In this document: piece by piece, positions 38,195-47,459 of the stretch | Position numbering within the stretch: position 1 is the stretch's first letter | Layout of the letters: the number at the start of each line of letters is the position of its first letter | Assembly (NCBI GenBank): GCA_031276875.1 | Contig: JAISMG010000011.1 | Coordinates: forward strand, 1-49,342 | Reading direction: 5' to 3' | DNA length: 49,342 nucleotides | DNA from: Candidatus Peribacteria bacterium | GTDB lineage: Bacteria > Patescibacteriota > Gracilibacteria > Absconditabacterales > Absconditicoccaceae | Made by a program: the position numbers and the translations under genes | Notes under the pieces: model-generated | Told to the model about the DNA's origin: nothing | Seen by the model: only the letters and a program-made list of their open reading frames with translations | Databases searched by the model: none

Positions 38195-41176
38195 CTATAG
38201 CTGACTCCATACTACTCTTTTTTCTCCATCAATATCTTTAAATTCTTTTGCTTGGACGTTGATTTTATCACCAATATTGTAATATTTTTTCCAGTCAATC
38301 CCCTCCCCGAGCGGAGCAATCCAATTTTTGTGCAAAAGTCCTTCCACTCCTTTCACGGTCACGAAAATTCCATAATTATACATTAACTTCACGTATCCTT
38401 CATACGATTGTCCCAGTTTGATGTCATTTACCGTGAAACTACCAGCCGTCGGAGAAGCAGAAGACGCCGACACAGTAGATGTATGCGATGAAGAACTAGA
38501 TGAAGAGGAAGAAAAATCTGCCTTTTTTTTCTGTTGGGATGAGGAAGAAAATGATGGGGAAGTAGTAGAAGAATGTGATGAAGGAGAAGCAGAGGCTGAA
38601 CGTTGCATTTTTTCCACATTTATCACAAATTTCAACGGGCTTTCGTCGCCGTCCACAAATCCCAATATCTGATACATATTGGTTAATTGCTGATGAACCG
38701 CATCTTTATCTCCTACTCGAATAATGAGCGGGTCTACTCCTAATTTCTGTTCGTTATGTTGATAACTTTCCACAGCAAAAGGTAATTTTTTGTCTTCTTC
38801 CACGACTACTTCATCCCCTACGCGATATTGTACAGTCGCTTCTTTTTCCAACTGTTCGGGTTTGGTGTATCGCACATATTTAAAATTCTGATGGTCTATG
38901 TCCATCACCATTGCATCGGCCTGTTGACCATCAATCAGGAAATCCGCAAAGCGGTGGACATTTTGCTGAACATTGAAATCTCCCAATACGGACGCATCTT
39001 CTGCACTCAAACCCAATCCTTCAAGCTTGGATTTTTCAGCAACTTTTTCTTGGAGGGAAAAGGTTTTTTTATTTCGAGCATTCAAGAGACTTTCCAGTTG
39101 AGTACGCTCCATCGCGTATCTTTGGCGAGATTGGCGTCTGATTTTTTCGATATATTCTACATTGCCTTCTGAAGCATAGGGCGGAAGCGTTTTCATACTA
39201 AAGGGGTCGGAAGAAATCCCATCAATCATCAGCCTTGTATAACTCGTATATTTGGGTAAGGAAATCAAATCGTTGGTCCCCACAAGTTCTTTGAATTGTG
39301 AAGTCATAATCGCTGCGTCATCATAACCTAACGTGAAGGAAACTATGGTCCCAACATTCCCAAAAATCGCATTTTTAATATCAATATCCAGCTGAGACGT
39401 ATACTGATTGGCAAGAATAAGGGAAAGTTTGTATTTTCTGGCTTCTGATAAAATAGTAGCAAACGATTTGGTAGCAAAATTTTGAAACTCATCAATGTAA
39501 AGATAGAAAGGACGGCGTAAATGTGCTGCTATTTCCGCTCTCGCCATCGCGTCAATCTGGATTTTGGTTACGAGCAACGAACCAATCATATTTGCATTAT
39601 CTTCTCCGATTTTTCCTTTGGAAAGGTTGACGAGAATGATTTTTCCTTCATCCATCGCCTTTCTCATACTTAAACGCGTACGAGGTTGTCCAAAAACATT
39701 TCTCACCAGACGAGAAGACAGAAACTGTCCTACTTTGTTTGTAATAGGTCCCACAGCTTCTTCTCTCTGTTTATCTTGCCATTTATTGAACTCATTATTT
39801 CGGAACTTGAGCAATACGGAGTCTTTGACGTGAGAAATTACTTCTTCACGAAATTCTTTGTCGGTCAGCACACGCAGAATATGCATCAACGTTGCATTGG
39901 GATAGTCGATAATGGATAGAACAACATTTCTGAGAATGTATTCCAATCTCGGTCCTCGCGAATTATCAAACAGCTTTTGGAATGTAGAAACCACTCCAGA
40001 AGCAATTCTATTTTTTTCATCTTCATTATCAGCTTGGAGCAGATTGAAGCCGATAGGATACTCCGTATCGGAAATATCAAAGAGAATAACGTCATTGATA
40101 CGATGAGAAGGAATGCTTTCAATAATGGTATCCACCAGTTCGCCGTGCGGGTCTAGCACACAAACGCCGTTTCCTGCCTGCATATCAGAAATAATCATAT
40201 TGGAAATAAAGGTAGATTTTCCTGTTCCTGTTTTTCCCACGATGTAAATATGACGAAATTTATCTTCTTCTTTTATCCCAAATCTCACCTTATCTCCTCT
40301 ATAATCCGTGTCTCCTAGCAAGGTCAGTTTTTTGAGGTCAGGAAAGGTTTCTATATTGGGAATATTGGTAGGAAAAGGCAGTTTACGATAGAGCGTGTAT
40401 TCCAACCCTTTGACAAAATTTTCTTTCACAGGAATGTGAAACATATTGATAACTTCGGAAAATGCACAATGATTTCGTTTCTGCATTCTTTTTACTTTGA
40501 GCTTTCCATTGGAGACAAACGGAGCAAACACGGAAATCAGATTTTTTTCTATTCCTTCTTTGCTATAGGTATCTTCCGTGGTAATAGCATAGGAAAGAGA
40601 AAAATAAATCTGCTTTTTTTTCGTTTCTTTCTTTTTGGTGTCGTCGTCATCTCCCGGTTTTTTGTCGGAAGAAGCCCGTGCCCATTTGATAAATTTTCCG
40701 AGCAGTTCCATCGCTTGTTTAAACGCTGAACCGGTTTTGAACGTATAGTCAAAAAAGAGGTCTAATCTGGATTTTCTATCGATATTTTGAAATAATGCCA
40801 ATACGTCATTCATCGGGTCAATATACGTTCCTCCTTTGCTAAATTCCTCTCTTTCTCTGAAAGTTTCGCCTTTTTTGGGGATAATCCAATGTCTTTCTTT
40901 GGACAATTTGGGAGCAGAAATTTCTACCAAATCAGAGGTAGGATAATTGGAATAAAACGTATTTTCAAAATAATGTTTAAAAGATACAGGCAATTTAACA
41001 AAAAAGCTGATACCATAAGCATTTCCACTTACGACAAAACTTATCACCTTATCTTTGAGAGAAATTAGGTTTTCTATAACTTTTTCCCAATGCTGAATGT
41101 CTCTATCATTATCTTTAAAAGGTTTGATATGAAAGTAAACATAACGAGAGGATTTTGTGGGTGCTGGTACGAGCAT
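38195..41176 (-). CDS. TraG/VirD4-type secretion ATPase with C-terminal S1 RNA-binding domain
   Basis: 993 aa. P-loop GKTGTGKS at 314-321, then VCVLDPHGELVDTI, Walker B FYLYIDEFQNF (~560) and the TraD/TraG-like ANQYTSQLD (~600), as in type IV coupling-type (DUF87-like) ATPases. No N-terminal TM helices, unlike classical VirD4. An extended Ser-rich linker (~870-915) leads to an S1/OB domain (GQSYEGYVKLMYNYGIFVTVKGVEGLLH). A hexameric motor that would feed DNA, RNA or protein to an envelope channel; the S1 tail may bind nucleic acid. Of ~55 Gly codons, none is TGA, in striking contrast to neighbours. Upstream is the lysozyme-like protein, downstream the pilin-like one. Promoter TTGCAT-16-TATACT at 41218-41245. 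Confidence 0.85.
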   Translation of the reverse strand: MLVPAPTKSSRYVYFHIKPFKDNDRDIQHWEKVIENLISLKDKVISFVVSGNAYGISFFVKLPVSFKHYFENTFYSNYPTSDLVEISAPKLSKERHWIIPKKGETFREREEFSKGGTYIDPMNDVLALFQNIDRKSRLDLFFDYTFKTGSAFKQAMELLGKFIKWARASSDKKPGDDDDTKKKETKKKQIYFSLSYAITTEDTYSKEGIEKNLISVFAPFVSNGKLKVKRMQKRNHCAFSEVINMFHIPVKENFVKGLEYTLYRKLPFPTNIPNIETFPDLKKLTLLGDTDYRGDKVRFGIKEEDKFRHIYIVGKTGTGKSTFISNMIISDMQAGNGVCVLDPHGELVDTIIESIPSHRINDVILFDISDTEYPIGFNLLQADNEDEKNRIASGVVSTFQKLFDNSRGPRLEYILRNVVLSIIDYPNATLMHILRVLTDKEFREEVISHVKDSVLLKFRNNEFNKWQDKQREEAVGPITNKVGQFLSSRLVRNVFGQPRTRLSMRKAMDEGKIILVNLSKGKIGEDNANMIGSLLVTKIQIDAMARAEIAAHLRRPFYLYIDEFQNFATKSFATILSEARKYKLSLILANQYTSQLDIDIKNAIFGNVGTIVSFTLGYDDAAIMTSQFKELVGTNDLISLPKYTSYTRLMIDGISSDPFSMKTLPPYASEGNVEYIEKIRRQSRQRYAMERTQLESLLNARNKKTFSLQEKVAEKSKLEGLGLSAEDASVLGDFNVQQNVHRFADFLIDGQQADAMVMDIDHQNFKYVRYTKPEQLEKEATVQYRVGDEVVVEEDKKLPFAVESYQHNEQKLGVDPLIIRVGDKDAVHQQLTNMYQILGFVDGDESPLKFVINVEKMQRSASASPSSHSSTTSPSFSSSSQQKKKADFSSSSSSSSSHTSTVSASSASPTAGSFTVNDIKLGQSYEGYVKLMYNYGIFVTVKGVEGLLHKNWIAPLGEGIDWKKYYNIGDKINVQAKEFKDIDGEKRVVWSQL

Positions 41177-41217
41177 TTTGTATTTTGTTTTGGTATAAAA
41201 TATACATGAATACCATT

Positions 41218-41245
41218 AGTATACGTATTTTTTTGTAAAATGCAA
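41218..41245 (-). promoter_or_regulatory. Promoter of the TraG-like ATPase gene
   Basis: Minus strand: TTGCAT (41245-41240), 16 nt, TATACT (41223-41218), 42 nt before the ATG. Confidence 0.6.
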
Positions 41246-41305
41246 GTATTTTGTTAGAAAGGTTGGTGACCTCAAAAAAACATATTTCCAAACTGGTTGA
41301 AATCC

Positions 41306-43828
41306 CTATGCTACATTATCTGTTATAGGTAATTTTTTCACTTCAGCCATCGCTAGTTCAAAACTTCCCGTTCCCCATTTTACTGCATATGCTGTGGTTT
41401 TAAATTGTTCATAAATTTTATCAGGATTATTTCTATCCTCTGGAGACAGAGGCTCAATAATCTTTGTCCTACATCGTTCTGGACCAGCATTTCGCAGTCT
41501 CGCTAAAAGAATAAGTGCTGAGGGTTGGAAAACTCCCAATGCTTTAATCTGTTGAATATATCCCCTAAAATCTTCAATAGCTTGTTTATCCATTTCTTGT
41601 TTAAACACTTCATTCGTCATCAAGGTTTGGAATTGCTGAGCTTGTGCATCATTCCAAACACTCATTCCAGCTTTTTCTAAATCTTGAAAAAGAGGGTCTT
41701 TCATCAGAGAAGCAAATAATGTGGCGTCAGCATTTTGTAATCTTTTTAAGAGCTGTACTGCTCTTTCTTTGTGCCATTGGATAATCCCTAATGAAACTCC
41801 GTCTACATCGTTTTTATTTACTGCTCCGTAATTTCCCCTAGATTCTCCTGTGATGGTGATATCCAGAGCGTATTTAGCCAGCTGTTCATCGGTCAGATTG
41901 GAGGTTTCTGTTTGTTCTGGAGTTTCATCTGAAGTTGAAGTTTTAGCTGGTTGCTCTACAAAAGCCTCTGGAAGAAACACTTTTGCTTGTACTCCATCTA
42001 TCACGTGGTATGGTTGGATGAATAGTGAAGAAATCATCGTGAAAGCTACCGTATCAGCAGAATCAACCTTCTGCACATAATCAGCATTTTCTGCTAATTG
42101 TTTTGTCATATACGCCAAATATTTAGGAAAAATTTTTTCTTTGTCTTTCATAAATTTTTCCGTATTGATGCTTTCCTTTTTAACCTTTACGGTTTGCGTT
42201 TTTCCATTTTTGGTTTGTTCTACGTGTTCAGTGGTGGTAGTGATATAAGCACCACCTGCTACAGTTTTGATAACTGCTGGATTGAGTGAATCCACATCAG
42301 TAAGTTTTTCATCAATAGAAGCAATAATCGCATTCCCATCCACATCAAACAGAGAGCTATTGGGAGGAAATTTGATATTATTTTTAAATAAGGTTGTTAA
42401 TTTATCTTTTTCCGCTATGGGTGAAGTATTGGTTTTGTTGAGATATGCTTGAAAAATAGATGAAATCTGACTTTTTTTGTTTTCATCTAATTGTTTATCA
42501 ATTCTTCTCCTGTACCATCTCTTTTGTAATCCTTCAAATCCCCCTGTAAAGCCCAAAATGCTGAGTATAAAATTAAGTACCCCTTTGAGAAACGGAGAAG
42601 TATTGATTTCTTTGAAAACATCTATGCCCAATGATTTAAATCCTTGTAAAACTCCTCCTGTTTTATCCATCATATCCAATGCTTCATCCGCCAATTTGGC
42701 AGTTTTATCAAAAAATGGGTCAGCTTTTTCTACTAGTCAGAGAATAAGTTTGGTAGTCGCAGGACTCTCAACAACTTCAATTTCTCCTATCATTTCTTTC
42801 ACTTCTTGTTTGTCTGTTTCAGAAAGCCCAAAAGGCTGTTCGTCTCAAAACGTGATACCTACATCTGCTAGAGAAATACTATAAATGTCCTGCTGGGTAT
42901 CCCAAATAGGTTGTTCCAAAAATTCTTTACATTTGAGCGGATTTCTGAGGACATCACTCTGAGAAGCTTTGCTAAGCACATCTGAATGAATGCTGAGAAA
43001 GTCTATGGCTTTGAGAAGTGATTTTCCTTTGCCATAGGTTGCAGTAGCCTTTCCTGCGAACGTACTCACAGAAGAAAATAAACCTGTAAACGTTTCAAAG
43101 GAAATCCCTTCAGCTAAGGTAAGGTCTCCTACGTTATTATCGTGTTGATTTTGTTTGAGAAAATCCATCAAATACCATTCAATAGCAGGGGTAAGTACCG
43201 TACTAATCATAGGAGGAAGCGGTTCTTTGAACGCATTAAGAGCAAATTTTGAAGCAAGAAATTTTTCAATAGTAGTGTGAACTTTTCACAAAATAACTTC
43301 TAACCTTTTTTCAGGTGTTGGTCCATATGTTGCAAAGTCTGGTGCTTTTAAGATATTTAACAATCTTTTTTCTGTTTCTGTTCCTCTGAGAAGTTCAGCG
43401 GTAGAATTCGCTGTTCTCGTATCACTTGTTTCAATACCTCTCGATGTTTCAGTTTCTGACTCTTTTGAAACTACTTTTTCTTGGATTACACGTAATAATG
43501 CTTGTCCAGAAACGGTTGTATCTCATGCTATGATAGCAATCACACCAGCATAAAGACTCTGACTTTCCCATTCTTCTCTTTCATACTTTTCTATTAAAGC
43601 AGTAAGGTTTCCTTTTTCTACTTCTCCTGATACGGTAGCCAGTTCTTCTTTTAGTGTAGTAATAAGTTGTTGCAATATTTTTTCTCTTTTTTGCTCAAGT
43701 GTAAGGATTACTGCCTTTTTTTCTTCTTTTTTGACATCATCAGTTAAATTAGCAAGCTCATCTGCATACTGTTTAATTGCTCGCTCTAAGTCGGTTTTCT
43801 GTTGTTCTAACTCTTCTTTAGTTGGCAT
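41306..43828 (-). CDS. Large coiled-coil protein with C-terminal lysozyme-like domain
   Basis: 840 aa, frame verified across the gaps (only TGA codons, at 43523, 43286, 42845 and 42737). N-terminal ~100 residues are a coiled coil (MPTKEELEQQKTDLERAIKQY...); middle is helical, with no clear signal peptide. The C-terminal ~190 residues begin ITGESRGNYGAVNKNDVDGV then SLGIIQWHKERAVQLLKRL, the pattern of lysozyme-like/transglycosylase domains (catalytic Glu in ESRGNY, then the SxGxxQW strand). It would cleave peptidoglycan, its own for envelope passage or a neighbour's. A phage tape-measure-like or secretion-system role is possible given the adjacent ATPase. No recognised signal sequence, so export must be by another route. 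Confidence 0.65.
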
Positions 43829-43837
43829 TGGAATAAG

Positions 43838-43896
43838 GAAAAAAGGGAATAAAAGCTACTCCCTTTAAGTATATCCAAAACCACTCCAAAAAGCAA
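43838..43896 (-). promoter_or_regulatory. Promoter and leader hairpin of the lysozyme-like gene; also galE terminator
   Basis: Minus strand: TTGCTT (43896-43891), 17 nt, TATACT (43873-43868). Directly after is the hairpin AAAGGGA/TCCCTTT (43866-43860 with 43848-43842) and a T-run, ending just before the ATG at 43828. The hairpin can end galE transcription, but it would also lie in the leader of the lysozyme-like gene and could attenuate it. Confidence 0.5.
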
Positions 43897-43937
43897 AAAA
43901 AAGCAGACAAAATCCAACCTCACTACAGAAAATAGAT

Positions 43938-45014
43938 TTATTCAGCTTTTTTTTCCTTTTCATCTTGCAGTTTTAAATATTCCCAAGCGTCTTCTACGGC
44001 TTGTATCACATTTCTTTTGGCTTCTCGGTCAAAAAGCTTTTTGGCTTTTAGAGGATTAGCCAGAGACACTGCCACATCTCACGGTCTTCTTTCTACCACC
44101 ACCGACGGAATTTTTTTATCCACTACCGTTTCTACAATGTCTATCATCTCCGCTACCGATTTTCCATATCCTGTTCCAATATTTGCTACTTCAAAAAGTG
44201 GCTCTGCCAAAGGAATTTCGCTGGTTTCATTCAATAGCACTCTATCGTAGAGAAATTTCGCTGCTGCAAAATGAGCTTCTGCTACATCCATTACGTGAAT
44301 ATAATCTCTCACACAGGTTCCATCTTCGGTAGCATAATCATCTCCAAAAATATTCAGCTTTTCTATTTCCCCTCTGGCTACTTTGAGCAAAAAAGGGAGC
44401 AAATTGGTAGGAATGCCTTTGGGGTTTTCTCCTATCAAATGAGAAGAATGTGCTCCAATAGGATTGAAATATCTCAACGCAATCGCGGTAAATCATTTGT
44501 GTTGCACCATATCTTTGAGGAGGTATTCGATGATAAGTTTGGTGGTTCCATAAGGATTTGTAGTTTTGAGGCGGTCATTTTCACTGAAAGGAGGCAGTAA
44601 ATTTTCTGCATCATATACCGTGGCACTAGAAGAAAAAATCAGATTTTTTACAGCAAATTTTTCCATTACTTTGAGCAGATTGATAGTCCCATTGATATTG
44701 TTATCATAATACAAAAAAGGGTCGTGGCAGCTTTCTCCTACCGCTTTTTTGGCTGCAAAATGGATGACCAATCAGATTTCTGTTGCATATTTTTCAAAAA
44801 GGCGTTCTAATTCTTCTTCATTTCTCAGGTCGGTCGCATATCGTTTAATTTTGGTCGGACAAAGCTTTTTGAGGATATCAAAGGTGGCTTCGTGGGAATT
44901 TGAAAGATTATCTACTAACAGTAAATCAAATCCTGCCTCCGCAAACACCACAGCCGTATGACTTCAAATATATCACAATCCTCACGTAATCAGAATTTTT
45001 TTATTGTTCTGCAT
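43938..45014 (-). CDS. galE: UDP-glucose 4-epimerase
   Basis: 358-aa SDR enzyme interconverting UDP-glucose and UDP-galactose for surface glycans. N-terminal NAD-binding motif ITGGLGYIGSHTAVV, in which the Gly after IT, the Gly before Y, and the Gly after YI are all TGA codons (44982-44984, 44973-44975, 44964-44966), strong proof of the recoding. Catalytic YGTTK (Tyr-x-x-x-Lys) in NPYGTTKLI; FSSSATVYD for the Ser; ALRYFNPIGAH and the C-terminal VERRPGDVAVSLANP are family-typical. Start ATG 45014; stop TAA. Confidence 0.95.
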
Positions 45015-45089
45015 AGAAAAAAGAAAAGAGATAAAGAATACTGATGTCATATACATAGCTATTTGCATAGAAAAATCAACTCATAAAAT

Positions 45090-45118
45090 GTAGACGCCCC
45101 GCGAGGTCGTCCCTACCC
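45090..45118 (+). repeat. REP/MITE-like GC-rich palindrome
   Basis: TAGACGCCCCGCGAGG then TCGTCCCTACCCC: GACG pairs with CGTC around a CCCCGCGAGG core. Sequences of this GACGCCCCGCG...GTCCCTACC type occur as intergenic repeats or miniature element ends in diverse bacteria. The related CAGTCCCTACCC lies at 45239-45250, possibly the other end. Confidence 0.5.
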
Positions 45119-45147
45119 CATCCGCCCACATAAAACGAATGGCATTT

Positions 45148-45237
45148 AATGCAATAATCCATCGTGTTTTCACATACACGGACAGGGCAAGCAATGCAAT
45201 AATCCATCACATTTTCACATACACGGACAGGACAAAC
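45148..45237 (+). repeat. Two tandem 45-bp repeats
   Basis: Unit 1 (45148-45192) and unit 2 (45193-45237) both begin AATGCAATAATCCATC and share TTTTCACATACACGGACAGG, differing at only a few bases. Intergenic and non-coding as far as seen. Confidence 0.85.
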
Positions 45238-45373
45238 CCAGTCCCTACCCTATCATCTTCTGTAATCTTCCGTAATCTTCCGCAATCTTTTAATAAAAAT
45301 TCCCTTGCATTTTCACCCAAAACTCCTACACTTTACATCAGCAAAATAAGACATTTATTTTTCCCTCAAAAAG

Positions 45374-45664
45374 ATGAAAAACAGCATTAGAATTGAAATT
45401 AAAGAATATAACGATTTCACTCATCCCTACTTTTTGGCTACAAGCCCTGATGTTCCAGAGCTTTTAGTACAAGGAAATAGTGTGGAAGAAGTCTTAAAAC
45501 TCACTCCAGAGGTACTTTCTATGGTTTTGGAAGAAATAGCAAAAATCGAAGCAGAAGAACAAGCTAAAAAAGAAAAAACACATCATTCTTTTGTTAAATT
45601 ATTGGGGAAAAATATTATGATGCAATATACCTACAATACCGTAGTACCTTTACAACCCGCCTAA
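45374..45664 (+). CDS. hicB: HicB-like antitoxin
   Basis: 96 aa. IRIEIKEYNDFTHPYFLATS then PDVPELLVQGNSVEEVLKLTP is the partial-RNase-H-like HicB fold that covers the toxin's active site. The C-terminal DNA-binding module seems short or degenerate (GKNIMMQYTYNTVVP). HicB neutralises HicA and usually represses the operon. The toxin gene starts 6 nt downstream, giving an antitoxin-first order. No TGA codons, while hicA has four. Confidence 0.75.
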   Translation: MKNSIRIEIKEYNDFTHPYFLATSPDVPELLVQGNSVEEVLKLTPEVLSMVLEEIAKIEAEEQAKKEKTHHSFVKLLGKNIMMQYTYNTVVPLQPA

Positions 45665-45670
45665 AACCTT

Positions 45671-45934
45671 ATGGGAGTTCGAAACCGAAAATATGAAGAA
45701 ATGGTCAAACTATTGAAAAAATACGGCTTCAAGATGAGAAATAGTAGATGATCTCATCAATTTTGGTATAATCCAGAGACTGGAAGAAGAACTCCTGTAG
45801 TTAAACCTCATTGATGAGATAAACTTTCTGCAGATGGAACATTTTTAAGTATGTTAGCCAAAGCAGGTATTAGCAAAGAAGAAGCAAAAGCATTCAAAGA
45901 ATGAGAACCTCTGCATAATTCTCCGCAATATTAG
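45671..45934 (+). CDS. hicA: HicA-like mRNA-interferase toxin
   Basis: 87 aa, the small dsRBD-like HicA fold: YEEMVKLLKKYGFKMRNSRGSHQFWYNPETGRR...PHGGDKLSADGTFLSMLAKAGIS. The catalytic His follows Gly-Ser (RGSHQ), the Gly being TGA (45734-45736); TGA-TGA encodes the GG in PHGGD. HicA cleaves mRNA and halts growth when free of HicB. Too short and interrupted for a standard-code gene call, so it would be missed by usual annotation. Its stop TAG (45932-45934) overlaps the convergent hisS stop by 3 bp. Confidence 0.8.
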
Positions 45935-47271
45935 AAATACAATGTACCATCAAACGAAAAAGGATGAATACTCTCTTCTCAGGTTTGCATATTCTTTAGT
46001 TTGTACATTCCTTCAGCTTTTTCACCTTCTCACAGAAGAACAACGAAAGGGATACCCTTTTTGTCGGCATATCAGAATTGTTTGCCTAGTTTGTCTGCAA
46101 CGGGATAGATTTCTATGTTTTTCCCTTCTGCTTGGAATTTGGCAGCCAATGCGAGAATGTCTGGAAAAGTTTCGGGGAAATGCACAAATACATACTTAGC
46201 AATGGTCTGTTGCTTTTCAGCTTTTTGTTCTAGTAGCTTAACTAATAATCTGGAAATCCCAATAGAACCTCCTACCCCAGCATACGTATCTCTTTTGGGG
46301 TCAAGGTAGCCCGTCAATGCCCCATATCTTCCTCCAGCAGCGATAGAACCTAATGCACGTTCCTTTTGGAGTATTGCTTCAAAAACCGTTCCCGTATAAT
46401 AATCTAATCCACGCACAATTTGAACATCAACCACATAAGGAAAAGTCTGACCATAAGCAGTTTGGAACTGTTCCAATAAAGTAATCACCGTTTGAAGCTC
46501 GGTAAGTCCCTCGTGAAATAAAGCCGTATCTGCAAGGTGTTGAAGTTCTCACAGAGAAGAACTATGATATTGAGTAGTAATGAAAGTCATCAATTTTTGG
46601 ATACTTGTTTCATCCAGAGCAAAATCTTTGAGAGCTGCACGAAAGGTTTCTGCTCCTAATTTTTGGTATTTATCGATGAGAGAAGCTACTGCGGTTGCTG
46701 TTTCTGCGTTCATAAACGACAGAAGAAATCCCATCAACAGCTTTCTATTGCTGATATGAAGTACCGGAACATCGTCAATTTGCATGGTTTTGATGATGTG
46801 TTGAAGTGTTTGGGAAATCGCAACCAAAATTTCTGCATCATAATACAAATATGCCTGCCCTCCATCCTTTCTCCAAATCACATCAATGTCACATTGAAAA
46901 AACTCTCTAAATCTCCCTTTTTGAGTTCTCTCTCCGCGTCGAACGGGCTGAATTTGATACCTTTTGAACGGGAAGGTCAATTCGTGTTCTCTATCCAATA
47001 CATATCTTGCAAATGGAACCGTTAAATCAAAATGCAAGGCATATTCTTTCAAATCACTTGCTCCTTGAGCCAATCCATAAAGCCCAAAAATCTGCTTTCC
47101 TGTCTCTTCTCCATTTTTTGCGAGCAGTACAGCATTTGCTTCCACTGCTGGCGTATGAATATGGGTATATCAAAATTTTTCATAATTGGCAGTAATCGTA
47201 GCAACTAATTGGTCAAACACCAGCTGTTCATTGGGACTATACTCGATAAACCCAGAAGGACGAAGAGACAT
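45931..47271 (-). CDS. hisS: Histidyl-tRNA synthetase
   Basis: 446 aa, normal length for HisRS, which charges tRNA-His. Class II motif 2 RYQIQPVRRGERTQKGRFREFFQ; His-specific VRGLDYYTGTVFE; motif 3 GGSIGISRLL; C-terminal anticodon-binding domain with YADKKGIPFVVLLGEGEK. TGAs at 46072 and further on (LLGEGE; QTGEES) and in EKFGYTH read as conserved Gly. The ATG at 47271 gives MSLRPSGFIEYSPNE, the proper N-terminus. Convergent with hicA, overlapping stops. Confidence 0.95.
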
Positions 47272-47459
47272 ATTTTAAACAGAAAAATAAAACTGACTGA
47301 ACTATACAGGATTGCGAGTAAATTGCAAGAGCTGATGGGAAACAAGCTCCTAAGCAACAAAAAAAGTAAAAAAAAGCTCTTGAAAACGATAAGATAATTC
47401 ATACAGTCAAGGACGAATAGATTTTTTGATATATTCTTTATTCTCTAAAATTCACCTCT

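Larger units (their letters stand above)
45015..45373. other. Repeat-rich spacer between galE and hicBA
   Basis: No credible gene. It contains a GC-rich palindrome (45090-45118), a 2x45-bp tandem repeat (45148-45237) and short CTTCCGTAAT-type iterations near 45265-45285, ending with AT-rich sequence before hicB. Confidence 0.7.

Noticed and set aside
38418-38672. Acidic plus-strand open frame and other long antisense frames over the TraG-like gene
   Set aside because: They mirror the Ser-rich linker and have no independent support.
45148-45237. CRISPR array
   Set aside because: Only two directly abutting 45-bp units with no spacers and no cas gene.
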